IMG/VR virus record: IMGVR_UViG_3300025449_000447
Location: 1-63,814 of that record
DNA: 63,814 nucleotides
From: a virus
Direction: 5' to 3' (one strand)
Shown here piece by piece: positions 36,662 to 46,551 of this stretch (its first letter is position 1; every line of letters starts with the position of its first letter). Under the pieces are notes generated by a model that was given only the letters and a program-made list of their open reading frames with translations, ran no database searches and was not told the DNA's origin. The position numbers and the translations under genes are program-made.

Positions 36662-37636
36662 ATGTCTAACGTAACAGGAACAGTGGGTTCTTTAACTTCT
36701 AGATTCGTTAGTGGAGCAAAGGCAGTCGCTGCTGTAGTCCCAACAGCTATCGGACTCGCGGCTGGTGCTTCTGGGGCTGCAGCAATAGCAAGTGCATTTA
36801 AAGTTTCTCCTCAGAAAATACAATCAGATAAACAATTTAATGGTGTAGATCTTACTTTCCCTAACGATCTTATAGACGACAGTGCATCTAGAAATTACTA
36901 TATGACGCTTAGATTTGTCCAATATCAGAGAAGATCAATCTTTGATCCGCCATTTACTAAAGAACAGGGAGGGATTCGTCTTCCTATCCCAACAAATCTT
37001 GTTGATAGTTATAGCATAAATTATTCTGAAGAATCTGCAGAAAATCCAGCTGTTGGTGCTGGTATTGAGGGATTCTTAAAGGGCGGAAATAGCGTAAAGA
37101 GCGGTGGATTGCAGAATGCTATCGGTAAAATTGCGCAGGCTGGAACTGCTGCTATTGAAGCCGCTGGTGTTAATGCTCTTACTAAAGCAGGCGATGAGGC
37201 TTTGGGAAAAGGTGCTTCAGCACAAGTATTACAGCTTGGTGGTCTTGCTCAAAACCCATTCTTAACTGTTATGTTTAAGTCGCCAACATTCAAGAGACAT
37301 CAATTCTCTTGGAAACTTACTCCTAATAACGAACAAGAATCTAATACTCTTAATAACATTATAAATGCATTAAGATATAACATTCTTCCTGGATTGGCCG
37401 GAGAAGGCGGAGCGCTTTTAGGTTATCCGAACATGTGTATGATTAACTTATCACCAAATGAAGAATTCCTTTACAAATTTAAGCCATGCGTTGCGACTGA
37501 AATGTCTGTCAACTTTGGTTCAGCTGGCACTCCTGCGTTTTTTAAATCGGCCAAGCCAGTAGAAGTTACAATCTCAATAAGTTTCCTTGAGACCGAATAC
37601 TGGCTCAGAGAAAATATTGGCTCAGCATCATTATAA
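36662..37636 (+). CDS. 48: gp48 baseplate tail-tube cap protein
   Basis: 324 residues (T4 gp48: 364). NPFLTVMFKSPTFKRHQFSW followed by KLTPNNEQESNTLNNIINAL and the C-terminal TISISFLETEYWLRENI are hallmarks of gp48. An Ala/Gly-rich N-terminus precedes the tube-like fold. It caps the baseplate together with gp54 to start tube growth. First gene of the plus-strand late block, with AGGAAA upstream. Confidence 0.87.
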   Translation: MSNVTGTVGSLTSRFVSGAKAVAAVVPTAIGLAAGASGAAAIASAFKVSPQKIQSDKQFNGVDLTFPNDLIDDSASRNYYMTLRFVQYQRRSIFDPPFTKEQGGIRLPIPTNLVDSYSINYSEESAENPAVGAGIEGFLKGGNSVKSGGLQNAIGKIAQAGTAAIEAAGVNALTKAGDEALGKGASAQVLQLGGLAQNPFLTVMFKSPTFKRHQFSWKLTPNNEQESNTLNNIINALRYNILPGLAGEGGALLGYPNMCMINLSPNEEFLYKFKPCVATEMSVNFGSAGTPAFFKSAKPVEVTISISFLETEYWLRENIGSASL

Positions 37637-37647
37637 TGAGTAATTAA

Positions 37648-38562
37648 ATGCCAAATAGATATTTCGAGAATTTTCCAACAATTGCTTATGCTAATAATTA
37701 CGCTGTTAATATAACAGAGCGTGTTGGTATCTTAAATTCTGTTTTACAGAATCCTTATGTTTATCTTCCACTAGTTAATGTTGAGAACGAAAGACCAGAT
37801 AGCATAGCAGATAGATATTATGAAGATCAATATCTTAGCTGGATGATTTATCTAGCAAATAAGACGATTGACCCATATTATAGCTGGTGTCTAGATGAAG
37901 AACAATTTAACGACTCTATAACAAAAAAATATAATGTAGATGTCTATACATTACAACAAAAAGTAGCATTCTATAGAAATAACTGGTATGAAAATACTGG
38001 TACGATTTCTGTTGCTGATTTCGAGGCTCTAACATTAGATCTACAGAAATATTGGGAGCCAGTATATAACAGTAGCTATACTCCTATCGGCTACAGCAGA
38101 AAACAGAATGATTGGGTAACAAACACTAACGAAGTATTCACTTATTATGTTGATGGTTCTGGTTTTGTTAAAAATGAGATAGTTGACATTGTTTTTAATA
38201 ACACAACAACAGGCAGAGGGCAGGTAGTATTAGGAAATACCAGTGTATTAACATTACAACACATGTATGGTACGGTCAATGTTAGCAATACTGTTTCTAT
38301 AACAGCTTCTAGTTATCTGTATGGTAGAGAGAGTACGTCAAACGTAAACTTTACAGCAAATACCACTGGTGGATATTCGAATAACATATTACTAGTTTCT
38401 GTTAATCTACCACCAACAGAAAACACATATTGGAGTCCAGTAACAATATATGACTATGAGAGAGAATCTAACGAAAATAATAAGGTAGTAAACATCTTAA
38501 ATAAATCTTACATTCAACAAACTGCAACTGAAATAAAGAAACTCTTAGCATCAAATGGCTGA
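37648..38562 (+). CDS. 53: gp53 baseplate wedge protein with C-terminal insertion
   Basis: 304 residues (T4 gp53: 196). MPNRYFENFPTIAYANNYAV, then RPDSIADRYYEDQYLSWMIY match gp53. Residues about 160-250 hold an inserted beta module (VDGSGFVKNEIVDIVFNNTT, then SVLTLQHMYGTV) similar to the repeats in the gp8-like protein. VVNILNKSYIQQTATEIKKL ends the gene as usual. A wedge component linking neighbouring wedges around the hub. Confidence 0.85.
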   Translation: MPNRYFENFPTIAYANNYAVNITERVGILNSVLQNPYVYLPLVNVENERPDSIADRYYEDQYLSWMIYLANKTIDPYYSWCLDEEQFNDSITKKYNVDVYTLQQKVAFYRNNWYENTGTISVADFEALTLDLQKYWEPVYNSSYTPIGYSRKQNDWVTNTNEVFTYYVDGSGFVKNEIVDIVFNNTTTGRGQVVLGNTSVLTLQHMYGTVNVSNTVSITASSYLYGRESTSNVNFTANTTGGYSNNILLVSVNLPPTENTYWSPVTIYDYERESNENNKVVNILNKSYIQQTATEIKKLLASNG

Positions 38563-39790
38563 TTCTAATCCAGGCGATATTGCCGTAGACAAATTGACTG
38601 TTACATCATCTAGAGGATCATTGGATCTCTCTAAATCATTCGTATCATGTTCGATATATGAGAGTATCTTTACACCAGGGATACTGGCAGATATATCTGT
38701 TCTTGACGCTGATGACCAAGTCGGTCAATTAAAAATAACAGGCGATGAGACTGTAGAATTTTCATTCAAAGTTCCAGGCGGCAGCAGTGCAGAATTTAAA
38801 TTTGCACTCCATATGCTTGATGATGGTAAACCAACTGGTGCTCAGAAATCTAAGGTCTATATGCTGAAATGCGTTAGCGAAGAGGCTTTACATTCTAAGA
38901 CAAACTTTGTTCAGCAGTCGTACAAGAAAACAATCAGTGATATGGCTCAAGATATCTTTCTAAGATATATGAAGAGCAGTAAATCATTTGAAGCTGAGGA
39001 CACAAAAGGAGTCCAGGATATATTGATATCACACAAGAATCCTTATGAAGCAGTTGATATGATTAGACGTAGAGCGATCAGCGCCGATAACAAATCATCA
39101 TCATATGTGTTTTTTGAGACTAGAGAAGGCGGTACTAGCCCAAAATTTAAATTTGTTACCATAGAAAAATTATTTCAGGAAGCATCAGTAAAATCTTTTA
39201 AACAGTCTGATTCTGTTAACAGTAGCACATCTAATCAGACAGATAACAACATATTGGCATATAAGGTTCCTAAACAATTATCTTCAACTGACCGTATCGC
39301 AAATGGTGGTAAACGCAGGACTTCTACTTTTGATTTTCGCACCCACGAATATAAATCTAAAGATGATACGCCAGATCCTTCATCGTATAAGTCAGGCGGT
39401 AAAGGAAGTTATGACTCGCCCGAGTTTAAGAGTAAGTATAATGATGGAGCAAAGATACCTCCTCAGAATATGATACCTGTTGATACATCGCAGCGTGCTG
39501 TTACAAACATAGCAGATAATTCAAAAGATCAACAGGCGTATATAGCACAGCTGATGCAGAACGCTTTACAGATTAGAGTGTATGGTGATACCAAACTAAC
39601 TTGTGGTGCTGTAATTGAGGCTAATATTACGAAAAAAGTTTCTACGACTGGGGAATACAGTAATGATACTCAGTTGACAGGTAATTTTTTAATTTCTAGA
39701 ATACATCATGAGATACAAGAAGAAGGCATTAAGCCAAGATATACTTGTTGTATAGAACTACTGAAGGGTGGATTGGAGAACGGAGTATAA
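38555..39790 (+). CDS. gp27-like baseplate hub protein
   Basis: 411 residues. A beta-rich protein starting with LTVTSSRGSLDLSKSFVSCS, IYESIFTPGILADISVLD, YVFFETREGG and a C-terminal domain with TGNFLISRIHHEI. This fits the hub fold shared by T4 gp27 and contractile-tail relatives, and gene order (before gp5) agrees. It would connect the tail tube to the gp5 spike. It overlaps gp53 by 8 bases. Confidence 0.72.
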   Translation: MADSNPGDIAVDKLTVTSSRGSLDLSKSFVSCSIYESIFTPGILADISVLDADDQVGQLKITGDETVEFSFKVPGGSSAEFKFALHMLDDGKPTGAQKSKVYMLKCVSEEALHSKTNFVQQSYKKTISDMAQDIFLRYMKSSKSFEAEDTKGVQDILISHKNPYEAVDMIRRRAISADNKSSSYVFFETREGGTSPKFKFVTIEKLFQEASVKSFKQSDSVNSSTSNQTDNNILAYKVPKQLSSTDRIANGGKRRTSTFDFRTHEYKSKDDTPDPSSYKSGGKGSYDSPEFKSKYNDGAKIPPQNMIPVDTSQRAVTNIADNSKDQQAYIAQLMQNALQIRVYGDTKLTCGAVIEANITKKVSTTGEYSNDTQLTGNFLISRIHHEIQEEGIKPRYTCCIELLKGGLENGV

Positions 39791-41445
39791 TGACTGAAAG
39801 AGATTTAGGTAGTAGTTTTGGTGGTATGTGGTATGGCGAGGTCGTGGATGTCATGGATCCAGATCAGTCAGGACGTGTTCGCGTGCGCGTATACGGGCGT
39901 CATGATGACAAAGAGAATATACCAGATAACACATTACCTTGGGCCATGCCAATGCAGCCAGTCACATCAGCTGCGATGGGAAAAATAGGACAGGCACCAT
40001 TAGGTCTTCTTAAAGGTTCTAAGGTCATGGGTATGTGGGCTGATAAAGATCAGCAGTATCCAATCATCATGGGCAGCTTCGGTAAAGCTGGTGATCCTGT
40101 TGAAGGAGGATCTGTAACGGATGGTGTTCCTGAGATTAACAAAGATACAGGAAGTATTCCTACAGGTGCAACAAATCAATCTCCTCCTGTTGCTAAGAAT
40201 CCGTACAGTATTCTAAACCCAGACAGAATAACAATCAATGATATTAACAATGGTGTCAAATCAGTTCAAAGCGTATCTAAAGCTGCTGGCATCGTAAACA
40301 ATCAAGAAGTCGATAAGAAACTAAAAGAACCATCGATACCCACAGTCGCTTCTGCTGTTAAAGGTTCTGGTGCGCACATTCTTGACCTCGTAAAACAGGT
40401 AGACCCAAAAGGTCTTAGTGCTTCTATACCTTCTATGGCTAGTAATATGGCCAGCGTTAGAGATATTGTTAATATCTCAAGTCCTCTAGGTCTACAGAAT
40501 TTAATGTCTGGCGCTGTTGCAGGTATGGTTGGTAATCTAGCTGGTCAATTCGGTCTAGGTAATATAGCAGGCGTCTTATCTAATGCTCTAAAAGTGGGCG
40601 GAGCGACTGGTCTGTTGAATGGTTTAGATCCTAGTCTTGTAAGAGGTATTAAGATAGGACTATCGACAGCAATTAACAGCGCTATGGCTAATGGTGGCGC
40701 AGCAGTTCCTCACGCAGTTCCTTCTACTACGACAAGAGGCGCCAATACTCCGATTCCTCTTGCAAGTCTTATTGTTGATAATCCTCCAGATATGTATGTT
40801 CAGCAATATTATACTGTTGATGAAGATCCATATCCAGGTTACATAGAATGGTATGACAAAAGATCGAATCAAAAAAGATATACACACAGAAACGGCCAGC
40901 CGCATTACGCATCAGCCACAGAGCATGTAAAAGGCAATGCTGTTGCAGCTCTAACTTCTTCACTCGCTTCTAGTCTGTTAAATGGAGCAATTCCCTCTTC
41001 TGCATCCGTCTTAGGCGCTCTGAGTGGTGGGTTTAGTGCTATGAAAGTTGATGGTTTGACTAAAGTCCTTGGTTCTGGTATCAGCCCAGATAACATAACT
41101 AGCATGGCTTCTAAACTATTGCCTGGAGGACTTGGTGGCGGTATCGATGGTATCATGAAAGGTCAGTTGCCCAGCTCCGTTCTTGGTGAGGGTGCTGGGA
41201 AAGCCATGGGAGCTTTTACTCAGGGTCAGGCCATGTTATCTGCTAAAAAGAGTAGCCTCATTGACTCCATCAAACCAAAAGATTCAGAATTAGATAGCAA
41301 ACTGGATGATTCGTTGAAAGGATTGTCTGCCGCAGATAAGGCATCTGTCTTAAATGGTGGTCTAACGACTGCAGAAAAAGCAGCAGTCCAACAACAACAG
41401 ATTAACCAGACATTTGGCCAAGATAGACCAATCATAAAGGGATAA
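39790..41445 (+). CDS. 5: gp5-like baseplate hub OB-fold protein lacking lysozyme
   Basis: 551 residues. The N-terminal 120 residues (GGMWYGEVVDVMDPDQSGRV, PWAMPMQPV, GSKVMGMWADKDQQYPIIMG) are the gp5 OB domain. The remainder is Ala/Gly/Ser-rich with hydrophobic repeats and no T4-lysozyme catalytic motif. YIEWYDKRSNQKRYTHRNGQ near residue 350 is a small conserved-looking domain. The beta-helix spike domain of T4 gp5 is instead encoded by the next gene. ATG 39790 overlaps the hub gene stop. Confidence 0.78.
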   Translation: MTERDLGSSFGGMWYGEVVDVMDPDQSGRVRVRVYGRHDDKENIPDNTLPWAMPMQPVTSAAMGKIGQAPLGLLKGSKVMGMWADKDQQYPIIMGSFGKAGDPVEGGSVTDGVPEINKDTGSIPTGATNQSPPVAKNPYSILNPDRITINDINNGVKSVQSVSKAAGIVNNQEVDKKLKEPSIPTVASAVKGSGAHILDLVKQVDPKGLSASIPSMASNMASVRDIVNISSPLGLQNLMSGAVAGMVGNLAGQFGLGNIAGVLSNALKVGGATGLLNGLDPSLVRGIKIGLSTAINSAMANGGAAVPHAVPSTTTRGANTPIPLASLIVDNPPDMYVQQYYTVDEDPYPGYIEWYDKRSNQKRYTHRNGQPHYASATEHVKGNAVAALTSSLASSLLNGAIPSSASVLGALSGGFSAMKVDGLTKVLGSGISPDNITSMASKLLPGGLGGGIDGIMKGQLPSSVLGEGAGKAMGAFTQGQAMLSAKKSSLIDSIKPKDSELDSKLDDSLKGLSAADKASVLNGGLTTAEKAAVQQQQINQTFGQDRPIIKG

Positions 41446-41447
41446 GA

Positions 41448-42230
41448 ATGGCGACCGATTATAATGTAAAACATCCGAAACTCCCATATGAGGGAAATTA
41501 TCCTAATCTTCACGTATCGCAGGATGCTGCCGGCAATCAGATCATCAAGAGTCTTGAGCCTGGAAAAGAGGCATATTTTGAGGTCATGGCAAGCGGCTCT
41601 TACTACGGTCATGCAGCTGATGGTTCTAGGACTGAGGTAGTTGTAGGTAAAACCCACCAATATCACGGTGACGGAGTTTCCAAGACGGCTGACGGACACT
41701 CTGACGAAAAGGTAAGCGGTTCGGTCAGATCAAACAGCGATGGTGGTAGAAGCAGCGAGAATGGCGGCGACAATTATTCTGGCGGTTCAGGTCATAACGT
41801 ATCAGCTACACAGGATTCTGGTATCTCCCACAGTAGTGGTGACGTCTTTCATACCTCAGAGGGTAATCATATCACCCAGCATGATGGTAACGTAAGCCAT
41901 GCTGTCACAGGAGATATGGTTGAGGTCGTTAATGGCCATAAAATGGATATAATAACTGGTGAGTATGGTATAAATATTCAAAGCGGTAATTTTGATATTC
42001 AGACTAACGATGGCAAGACTAGAATAAAGAGTTCGGATGCCATCATAATTGATAGTGATACTTCGATAACATTAAATGTTGGTGGTACTTCAATAACTAT
42101 TACTCAGGGTGGTATTGTTATTGACAGTGGTGGTTCTACTACTATTAAATCTTCTAAGAGCAATGTTATTAGATCTAATAATGGTACTCAGCTTGAAATT
42201 GCTAATGTCCCACCAAAAGGTAAAGGTTAA
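41448..42230 (+). CDS. Separate gp5-C-like beta-helical spike protein
   Basis: 260 residues. N-terminal residues 1-55 form a small domain. Residues 60-240 show gp5/VgrG-like short repeats rich in Gly, Asp, Ser and His (GDVFHTSEGNHITQHDGNVS, GDMVEVVNGHKMDIITGEYG), as in triple-stranded beta-helix needles. Many histidines could bind metal at the tip, as in other phage spikes (inference). It starts 2 bases after gp5, suggesting a split gp5. Confidence 0.68.
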   Translation: MATDYNVKHPKLPYEGNYPNLHVSQDAAGNQIIKSLEPGKEAYFEVMASGSYYGHAADGSRTEVVVGKTHQYHGDGVSKTADGHSDEKVSGSVRSNSDGGRSSENGGDNYSGGSGHNVSATQDSGISHSSGDVFHTSEGNHITQHDGNVSHAVTGDMVEVVNGHKMDIITGEYGINIQSGNFDIQTNDGKTRIKSSDAIIIDSDTSITLNVGGTSITITQGGIVIDSGGSTTIKSSKSNVIRSNNGTQLEIANVPPKGKG

Positions 42231-42233
42231 TAG

Positions 42234-42650
42234 ATGGCAAGAGCCGATATAGTCCAAAAAGGAAAACCAGTAGAGTATTTCAGCGATTTTCTGAATAATA
42301 TGGACGTACATCCGATTAACAAGACTCTTGGTAAAGTCATAAACGAAGAATCTGTAAAACAATCATTAAAGAATCTCATACTCACAAATATCGGAGAGAG
42401 ATTATTTCAGCCTACAATTGGTTCAAACGTATACAAAGCTCTGTTTGAACCAAACGATGTCATTACAGCTGAAAATATAACATACCATATAACTTCAACG
42501 ATAAAACAGAACGAAAAGAGAGTAATTCTGTTGAATGTTATCGTCAATCCTAATCCTGATAATTATTCTTTTGACGTAAACATCATTTTTTCTCTAATAA
42601 ATAATCCAGATACTATAAATTTAAATCTAATCCTTAGAAGAGTAAGATAA
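42234..42650 (+). CDS. 25: gp25 baseplate wedge protein
   Basis: 138 residues (T4 gp25: 132). VKQSLKNLILTNIGERLFQP with the following IGSN matches the gp25/GpW core motif (usually EPR-like; here GERLFQP). INLNLILRRVR ends the protein. It anchors the sheath to the baseplate. Stop overlaps the gp6 start. Confidence 0.9.
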   Translation: MARADIVQKGKPVEYFSDFLNNMDVHPINKTLGKVINEESVKQSLKNLILTNIGERLFQPTIGSNVYKALFEPNDVITAENITYHITSTIKQNEKRVILLNVIVNPNPDNYSFDVNIIFSLINNPDTINLNLILRRVR

Positions 42651-44470
42651 TGGCAAATAGCGCATTAGTATTAACATCGTTAGATTTTGATACTCTAAAA
42701 TCCCAGCTAAAAACGTTCCTTCAATCGCAAAGTCAGTTTAAAGACTATGACTATGAAGGTTCTAACATGAACGTCCTCCTTGACGTTTTGTCTTACAACA
42801 CATATCTCAACTCTTTCTATCTTAATATGATGGCTTCTGAGACATTCTTAGATACTGCGCAGCTTTACAGTTCTGTTGTCTCGCATGCGAAAGAACTGAA
42901 TTATACACCAAGATCAGCGAGATCGGCAAAAGCTACTGTAAGTTGTAACTTTATAACTACTGGTATATCTAACACATTCTCAATCCCAAAGGGGACACAG
43001 TTTTCTGGTCAGAATGCTAATGGATCTTATACGTTCGTTACAGATAGAACACAGACCATAACTTCAACAAACAACGTATTCTCTATAACTAGTTTAGATA
43101 TCTATGAGGGTTCCTACATCAACGAGACTATGATTGTTGATAATACCATAGAAAATCAAAAATTCGTTCTATCAAATAAAAATATTGATACAAGTAGTAT
43201 CGTTGTTACTGTCTCTGAAGATAATGGTTCTAATGTTAATGATTTTTTACAGAGCGATACTCTGTATAATTTGAATTCTGAATCTCAGATATATTTCCTA
43301 CAATCAACTTTAGATGGTTATTATGAAATCGTATTTGGGGATGGTGTTTTTGGTCGCGTACCGCAAAACAATGCTTTGATTCTTGTAACATATAGAGTAT
43401 GTAATGGTTCTGATGGTAATGGCGTAACCACCTTCTTCTTAAACAAAGATTTAGGAGCATACAATGGCGGTAATTCTACAGCAAAAATAACTCCAGTAGT
43501 TACATCTGCTGATGGTTCGCCTATCGAAACAATTGAATCAATTCGTTTTAGAGCACCAAGAAATTATCAGACTCAGGATAGAGCTGTTACTGTTTCGGAT
43601 TATAAGACTCTTATCCTAAACAATTTTCCAGAAATAAAAGACGTGAACGTATACGGCGGCGAAGAAGTTACAGATAGCATACAGTATGGAAAAGTTATTA
43701 TTGTACCATCAACATTTTCTGGTTCGACGCTTACAAATCAAAGAAAAACTGATGTTATAACTTATCTAAAAACTAAAAAAATCATAGGAATAGAATTAGT
43801 AGTTTCTGATCCTGACTACGTTTATGTCGTGCCAACTATTAACGTAAATGTTGATTTTAAGAATACACCCATGACTCCAGCAGAGATCCAATCTTCTGTG
43901 ATTAATGCTGTTAGTGCATTTAATAAGAGTAACCTACAGATATTCAACAATACCTTTAGATTTTCTAAATTAGTTGAGGCTGTTGATGCAGCAGACGCCA
44001 GTATCGTAGGCAATCAGATTAATACTCAAATTTATAAGATTGTAGAGCCTATTATTGGAACAGCTACATCTGTAACAACGAAATTCAATAATTCTCTACT
44101 TCCAGGGACGATCAGTAGCAGTCAATTCTTATTGAGTGATGGAAATACATACATCATAACAGATTACAGCGAATTAAATAATACTTTTGAAAGACAAATT
44201 ACACCTTTGGGATTTTCTGTTTATAATACAAACCCAGTTTTGTATTTGAAGAAAATAACAACAAATAACACATTGGTATATATGAACGCTGGTACTATAG
44301 ATTATAATACAGGTATATTAAACATAACAAATCTTAATGTTATTGATTTTCTTGGTAATAATGGTATTATTCTGTCAGGAACACCAGTAAATGATGATAT
44401 TTCTGGTACTTTCAACAATATCGTAGAAATAGATATCGGCGCGATGTCAGTTAATGTAAATGCAGTCTAA
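42650..44470 (+). CDS. 6: gp6 baseplate wedge protein
   Basis: 606 residues (T4 gp6: 660). The N-terminus SLDFDTLKSQLKTFLQSQSQ, FKDYDYEGSNMNVLLDVLSY and NTYLNSFYLNMMASETFLDT are diagnostic of gp6/J-type wedge proteins. Central DRAVTVSDYKTLILNNFPEI matches the conserved middle. It forms the inner baseplate ring. Coupled to gp25 and to the next gene by overlapping codons. Confidence 0.92.
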   Translation: MANSALVLTSLDFDTLKSQLKTFLQSQSQFKDYDYEGSNMNVLLDVLSYNTYLNSFYLNMMASETFLDTAQLYSSVVSHAKELNYTPRSARSAKATVSCNFITTGISNTFSIPKGTQFSGQNANGSYTFVTDRTQTITSTNNVFSITSLDIYEGSYINETMIVDNTIENQKFVLSNKNIDTSSIVVTVSEDNGSNVNDFLQSDTLYNLNSESQIYFLQSTLDGYYEIVFGDGVFGRVPQNNALILVTYRVCNGSDGNGVTTFFLNKDLGAYNGGNSTAKITPVVTSADGSPIETIESIRFRAPRNYQTQDRAVTVSDYKTLILNNFPEIKDVNVYGGEEVTDSIQYGKVIIVPSTFSGSTLTNQRKTDVITYLKTKKIIGIELVVSDPDYVYVVPTINVNVDFKNTPMTPAEIQSSVINAVSAFNKSNLQIFNNTFRFSKLVEAVDAADASIVGNQINTQIYKIVEPIIGTATSVTTKFNNSLLPGTISSSQFLLSDGNTYIITDYSELNNTFERQITPLGFSVYNTNPVLYLKKITTNNTLVYMNAGTIDYNTGILNITNLNVIDFLGNNGIILSGTPVNDDISGTFNNIVEIDIGAMSVNVNAV

Positions 44471-46521
44471 TGAATATAGAAAAATTTATATCGCCATTAA
44501 TTAAATCTCAGTTTCCTGGTTTCTATAGAGATCAGGGGCCAAATTTCATTGCTTTCGTTCAAGCGTATTATGAATGGATGGAAAAACAGGGAAATGTTAT
44601 AAATTTATCTAGATCTCTATCTGAGATTGGTGATATTGATCTTACTACAGCAGAATTTATCAAATATTTTAAGACAAAATATATAAACTCTCTTCCAGAT
44701 AATGTTATTACTGACAAAAGATTATTGGTAAAACACATCATAGATCTTTATCGTTCTAAGGGTAACGAGAGCTCTTATAAACTGCTATTTCGTATGTTAT
44801 TTAATGAAGATATAGATTTTTATATTCCCAGCGAATATATGATGAAACCTTCCGATAATACTTGGTTTGTTCCAAAATACATTGAAGTTTCTGATAGTTA
44901 TTACCTACAAGATTTAGTTGGCCATTCTATCTACAGTTCTGGAAACGGAACAGGGGTTGTTGAAGATTTTACCACAAAGATTGTTAGTGGTAAAACCATA
45001 AACATTTTACATCTTTCTAATGTTGAAGGACAATTTAAATATGGTGAAGAAATCTACTCATATGATTTTCCTGAAATAAACATATCTAACGCTCCAGTCA
45101 TATTTGGCTCTCTTTCTACTGTTTCTGTTACTTCTGGTGGCTATAATTATAAGGTAGGCGATCTACTCAATGTTATTGGAAGTGGTTTTGGTGGTGTTGC
45201 TAGAGTCGCAGCCACAACAAACCAAAACGGTAAAGTTACTTTTAATCTTAAGAATGGCGGTAAAGGATTTTCTACTAGCCCAAATATCACTATTACTGGT
45301 GGTGGCGGCGCAGGAGCTTCTTTCCAGGTTGGTGGTATAACAGACACTCAGATCGTCTCTCTTAACACAGACGTCATCAATGGTTTAAAAGATACTCTAC
45401 TGGATATAGAGACTGAGGGTCTAGCTCTTAATGTCTCGATATTGTCTGGCACCTTTATAAACAACGAATATATCCATCTATCCGCTAACGCAAAACATTT
45501 TGATGTGGTGCAAATATTTGGTAATATCAGTAACGGCGAATCTCTTTCAAATAGTTCTTTGGGTATTTCAGGTCTTACTGTATATAATTCAGACGGAAAT
45601 ATGATATATTGTATTGGTTCGGATACCAATCTTAACAATGCAAATCTTGTGCCAGGCGTTATCTTAATAAGCAATACTTCTTCTTCGACTGTTAAGATTA
45701 ATTCCACCTTTCCTAAAGTTACAGTGTCTGGAAACGGAGTCGTTAATACTTACGCATCAAATAGTTCTGTTCTTACGATCTTTAACCCAACTTCTGATAT
45801 TGGCTATTTTATACCTAGTCTGACTGTAACAGGTAATACATCTGGGGCGACAGCAAAAATTACTGGTATTAACAGATTAACAAACTGGGGTCCGAGTTAT
45901 TTTCCTGCTGGTTTCGGTAATGAGAATCTAAACAGCAACATTGGTAATACATTAAGATTTGTTGTTAAAGAAGTCGGAACCATAACATTCTTAAATAACA
46001 TAAATCCAGGCACTGGTTACTCATCAAGCCCAACAGTAGAAATAGTTGAGCCTCTATTATATGATCTTAGAATACCAGACGGCATTGGTGGATATTTGGG
46101 TTATGATGCTATCGTAACAGCGAATGCCGGAACAGCAACAGGAATTGTTACTGGAGTTACGATTTATGATTCTGGATTGGGATATATACCAGATGAAAAC
46201 GTAAATCTAGTAAACGCTAACAATACAGCTACTGTTACTGGTACTACAATTGTTGATCTAAATGGTGTTGGCGCTGGTTCTTATAAGAACACTAGAAGTT
46301 TCCTTAGTGAGACTATGAAAATTCAAGATAGCTATTTTTATCAGGCTTTCTCATACCAGATTACAGCAAACAGAATGATCGATACATACCAAAAATTCGT
46401 TCTAGACCTCGTTCATCCCTCTGGGTTCCTTCTTTTTGGTGCGTATTCGATCAAAAACGAACTGACAGAAGAATATTCACAACCAATCTCTTTTACATTG
46501 AATGGCGTTAGTTATTCATAA
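44470..46521 (+). CDS. T4-like baseplate structural protein (gp7 position)
   Basis: 683 residues. FPGFYRDQGPNFIAFVQAYY, EWMEKQGNV and RLLVKHIIDLYRSKGNESSY are conserved in a T4-like family located directly after gp6 in marine phages, the T4 gp7 position. The middle holds Gly/Ser/Asn-rich beta repeats, and a conserved C-terminus follows (QDSYFYQAFSYQ, LVHPSGFLLFGAY). A baseplate wedge component is likely; homology to T4 gp7 itself is not visible by eye. Confidence 0.7.
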   Translation: MNIEKFISPLIKSQFPGFYRDQGPNFIAFVQAYYEWMEKQGNVINLSRSLSEIGDIDLTTAEFIKYFKTKYINSLPDNVITDKRLLVKHIIDLYRSKGNESSYKLLFRMLFNEDIDFYIPSEYMMKPSDNTWFVPKYIEVSDSYYLQDLVGHSIYSSGNGTGVVEDFTTKIVSGKTINILHLSNVEGQFKYGEEIYSYDFPEINISNAPVIFGSLSTVSVTSGGYNYKVGDLLNVIGSGFGGVARVAATTNQNGKVTFNLKNGGKGFSTSPNITITGGGGAGASFQVGGITDTQIVSLNTDVINGLKDTLLDIETEGLALNVSILSGTFINNEYIHLSANAKHFDVVQIFGNISNGESLSNSSLGISGLTVYNSDGNMIYCIGSDTNLNNANLVPGVILISNTSSSTVKINSTFPKVTVSGNGVVNTYASNSSVLTIFNPTSDIGYFIPSLTVTGNTSGATAKITGINRLTNWGPSYFPAGFGNENLNSNIGNTLRFVVKEVGTITFLNNINPGTGYSSSPTVEIVEPLLYDLRIPDGIGGYLGYDAIVTANAGTATGIVTGVTIYDSGLGYIPDENVNLVNANNTATVTGTTIVDLNGVGAGSYKNTRSFLSETMKIQDSYFYQAFSYQITANRMIDTYQKFVLDLVHPSGFLLFGAYSIKNELTEEYSQPISFTLNGVSYS

Positions 46522-46527
46522 TAAATA
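46520..46527 (+). promoter_or_regulatory. Possible late promoter before gp8-like gene
   Basis: AATAAATA followed by C, 25 bases before the gp8-like start. The same nonamer precedes the 860-residue gene at 55670. Confidence 0.5.
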
Positions 46528-46551
46528 CAATAAATCATATCGGGTAAAATA

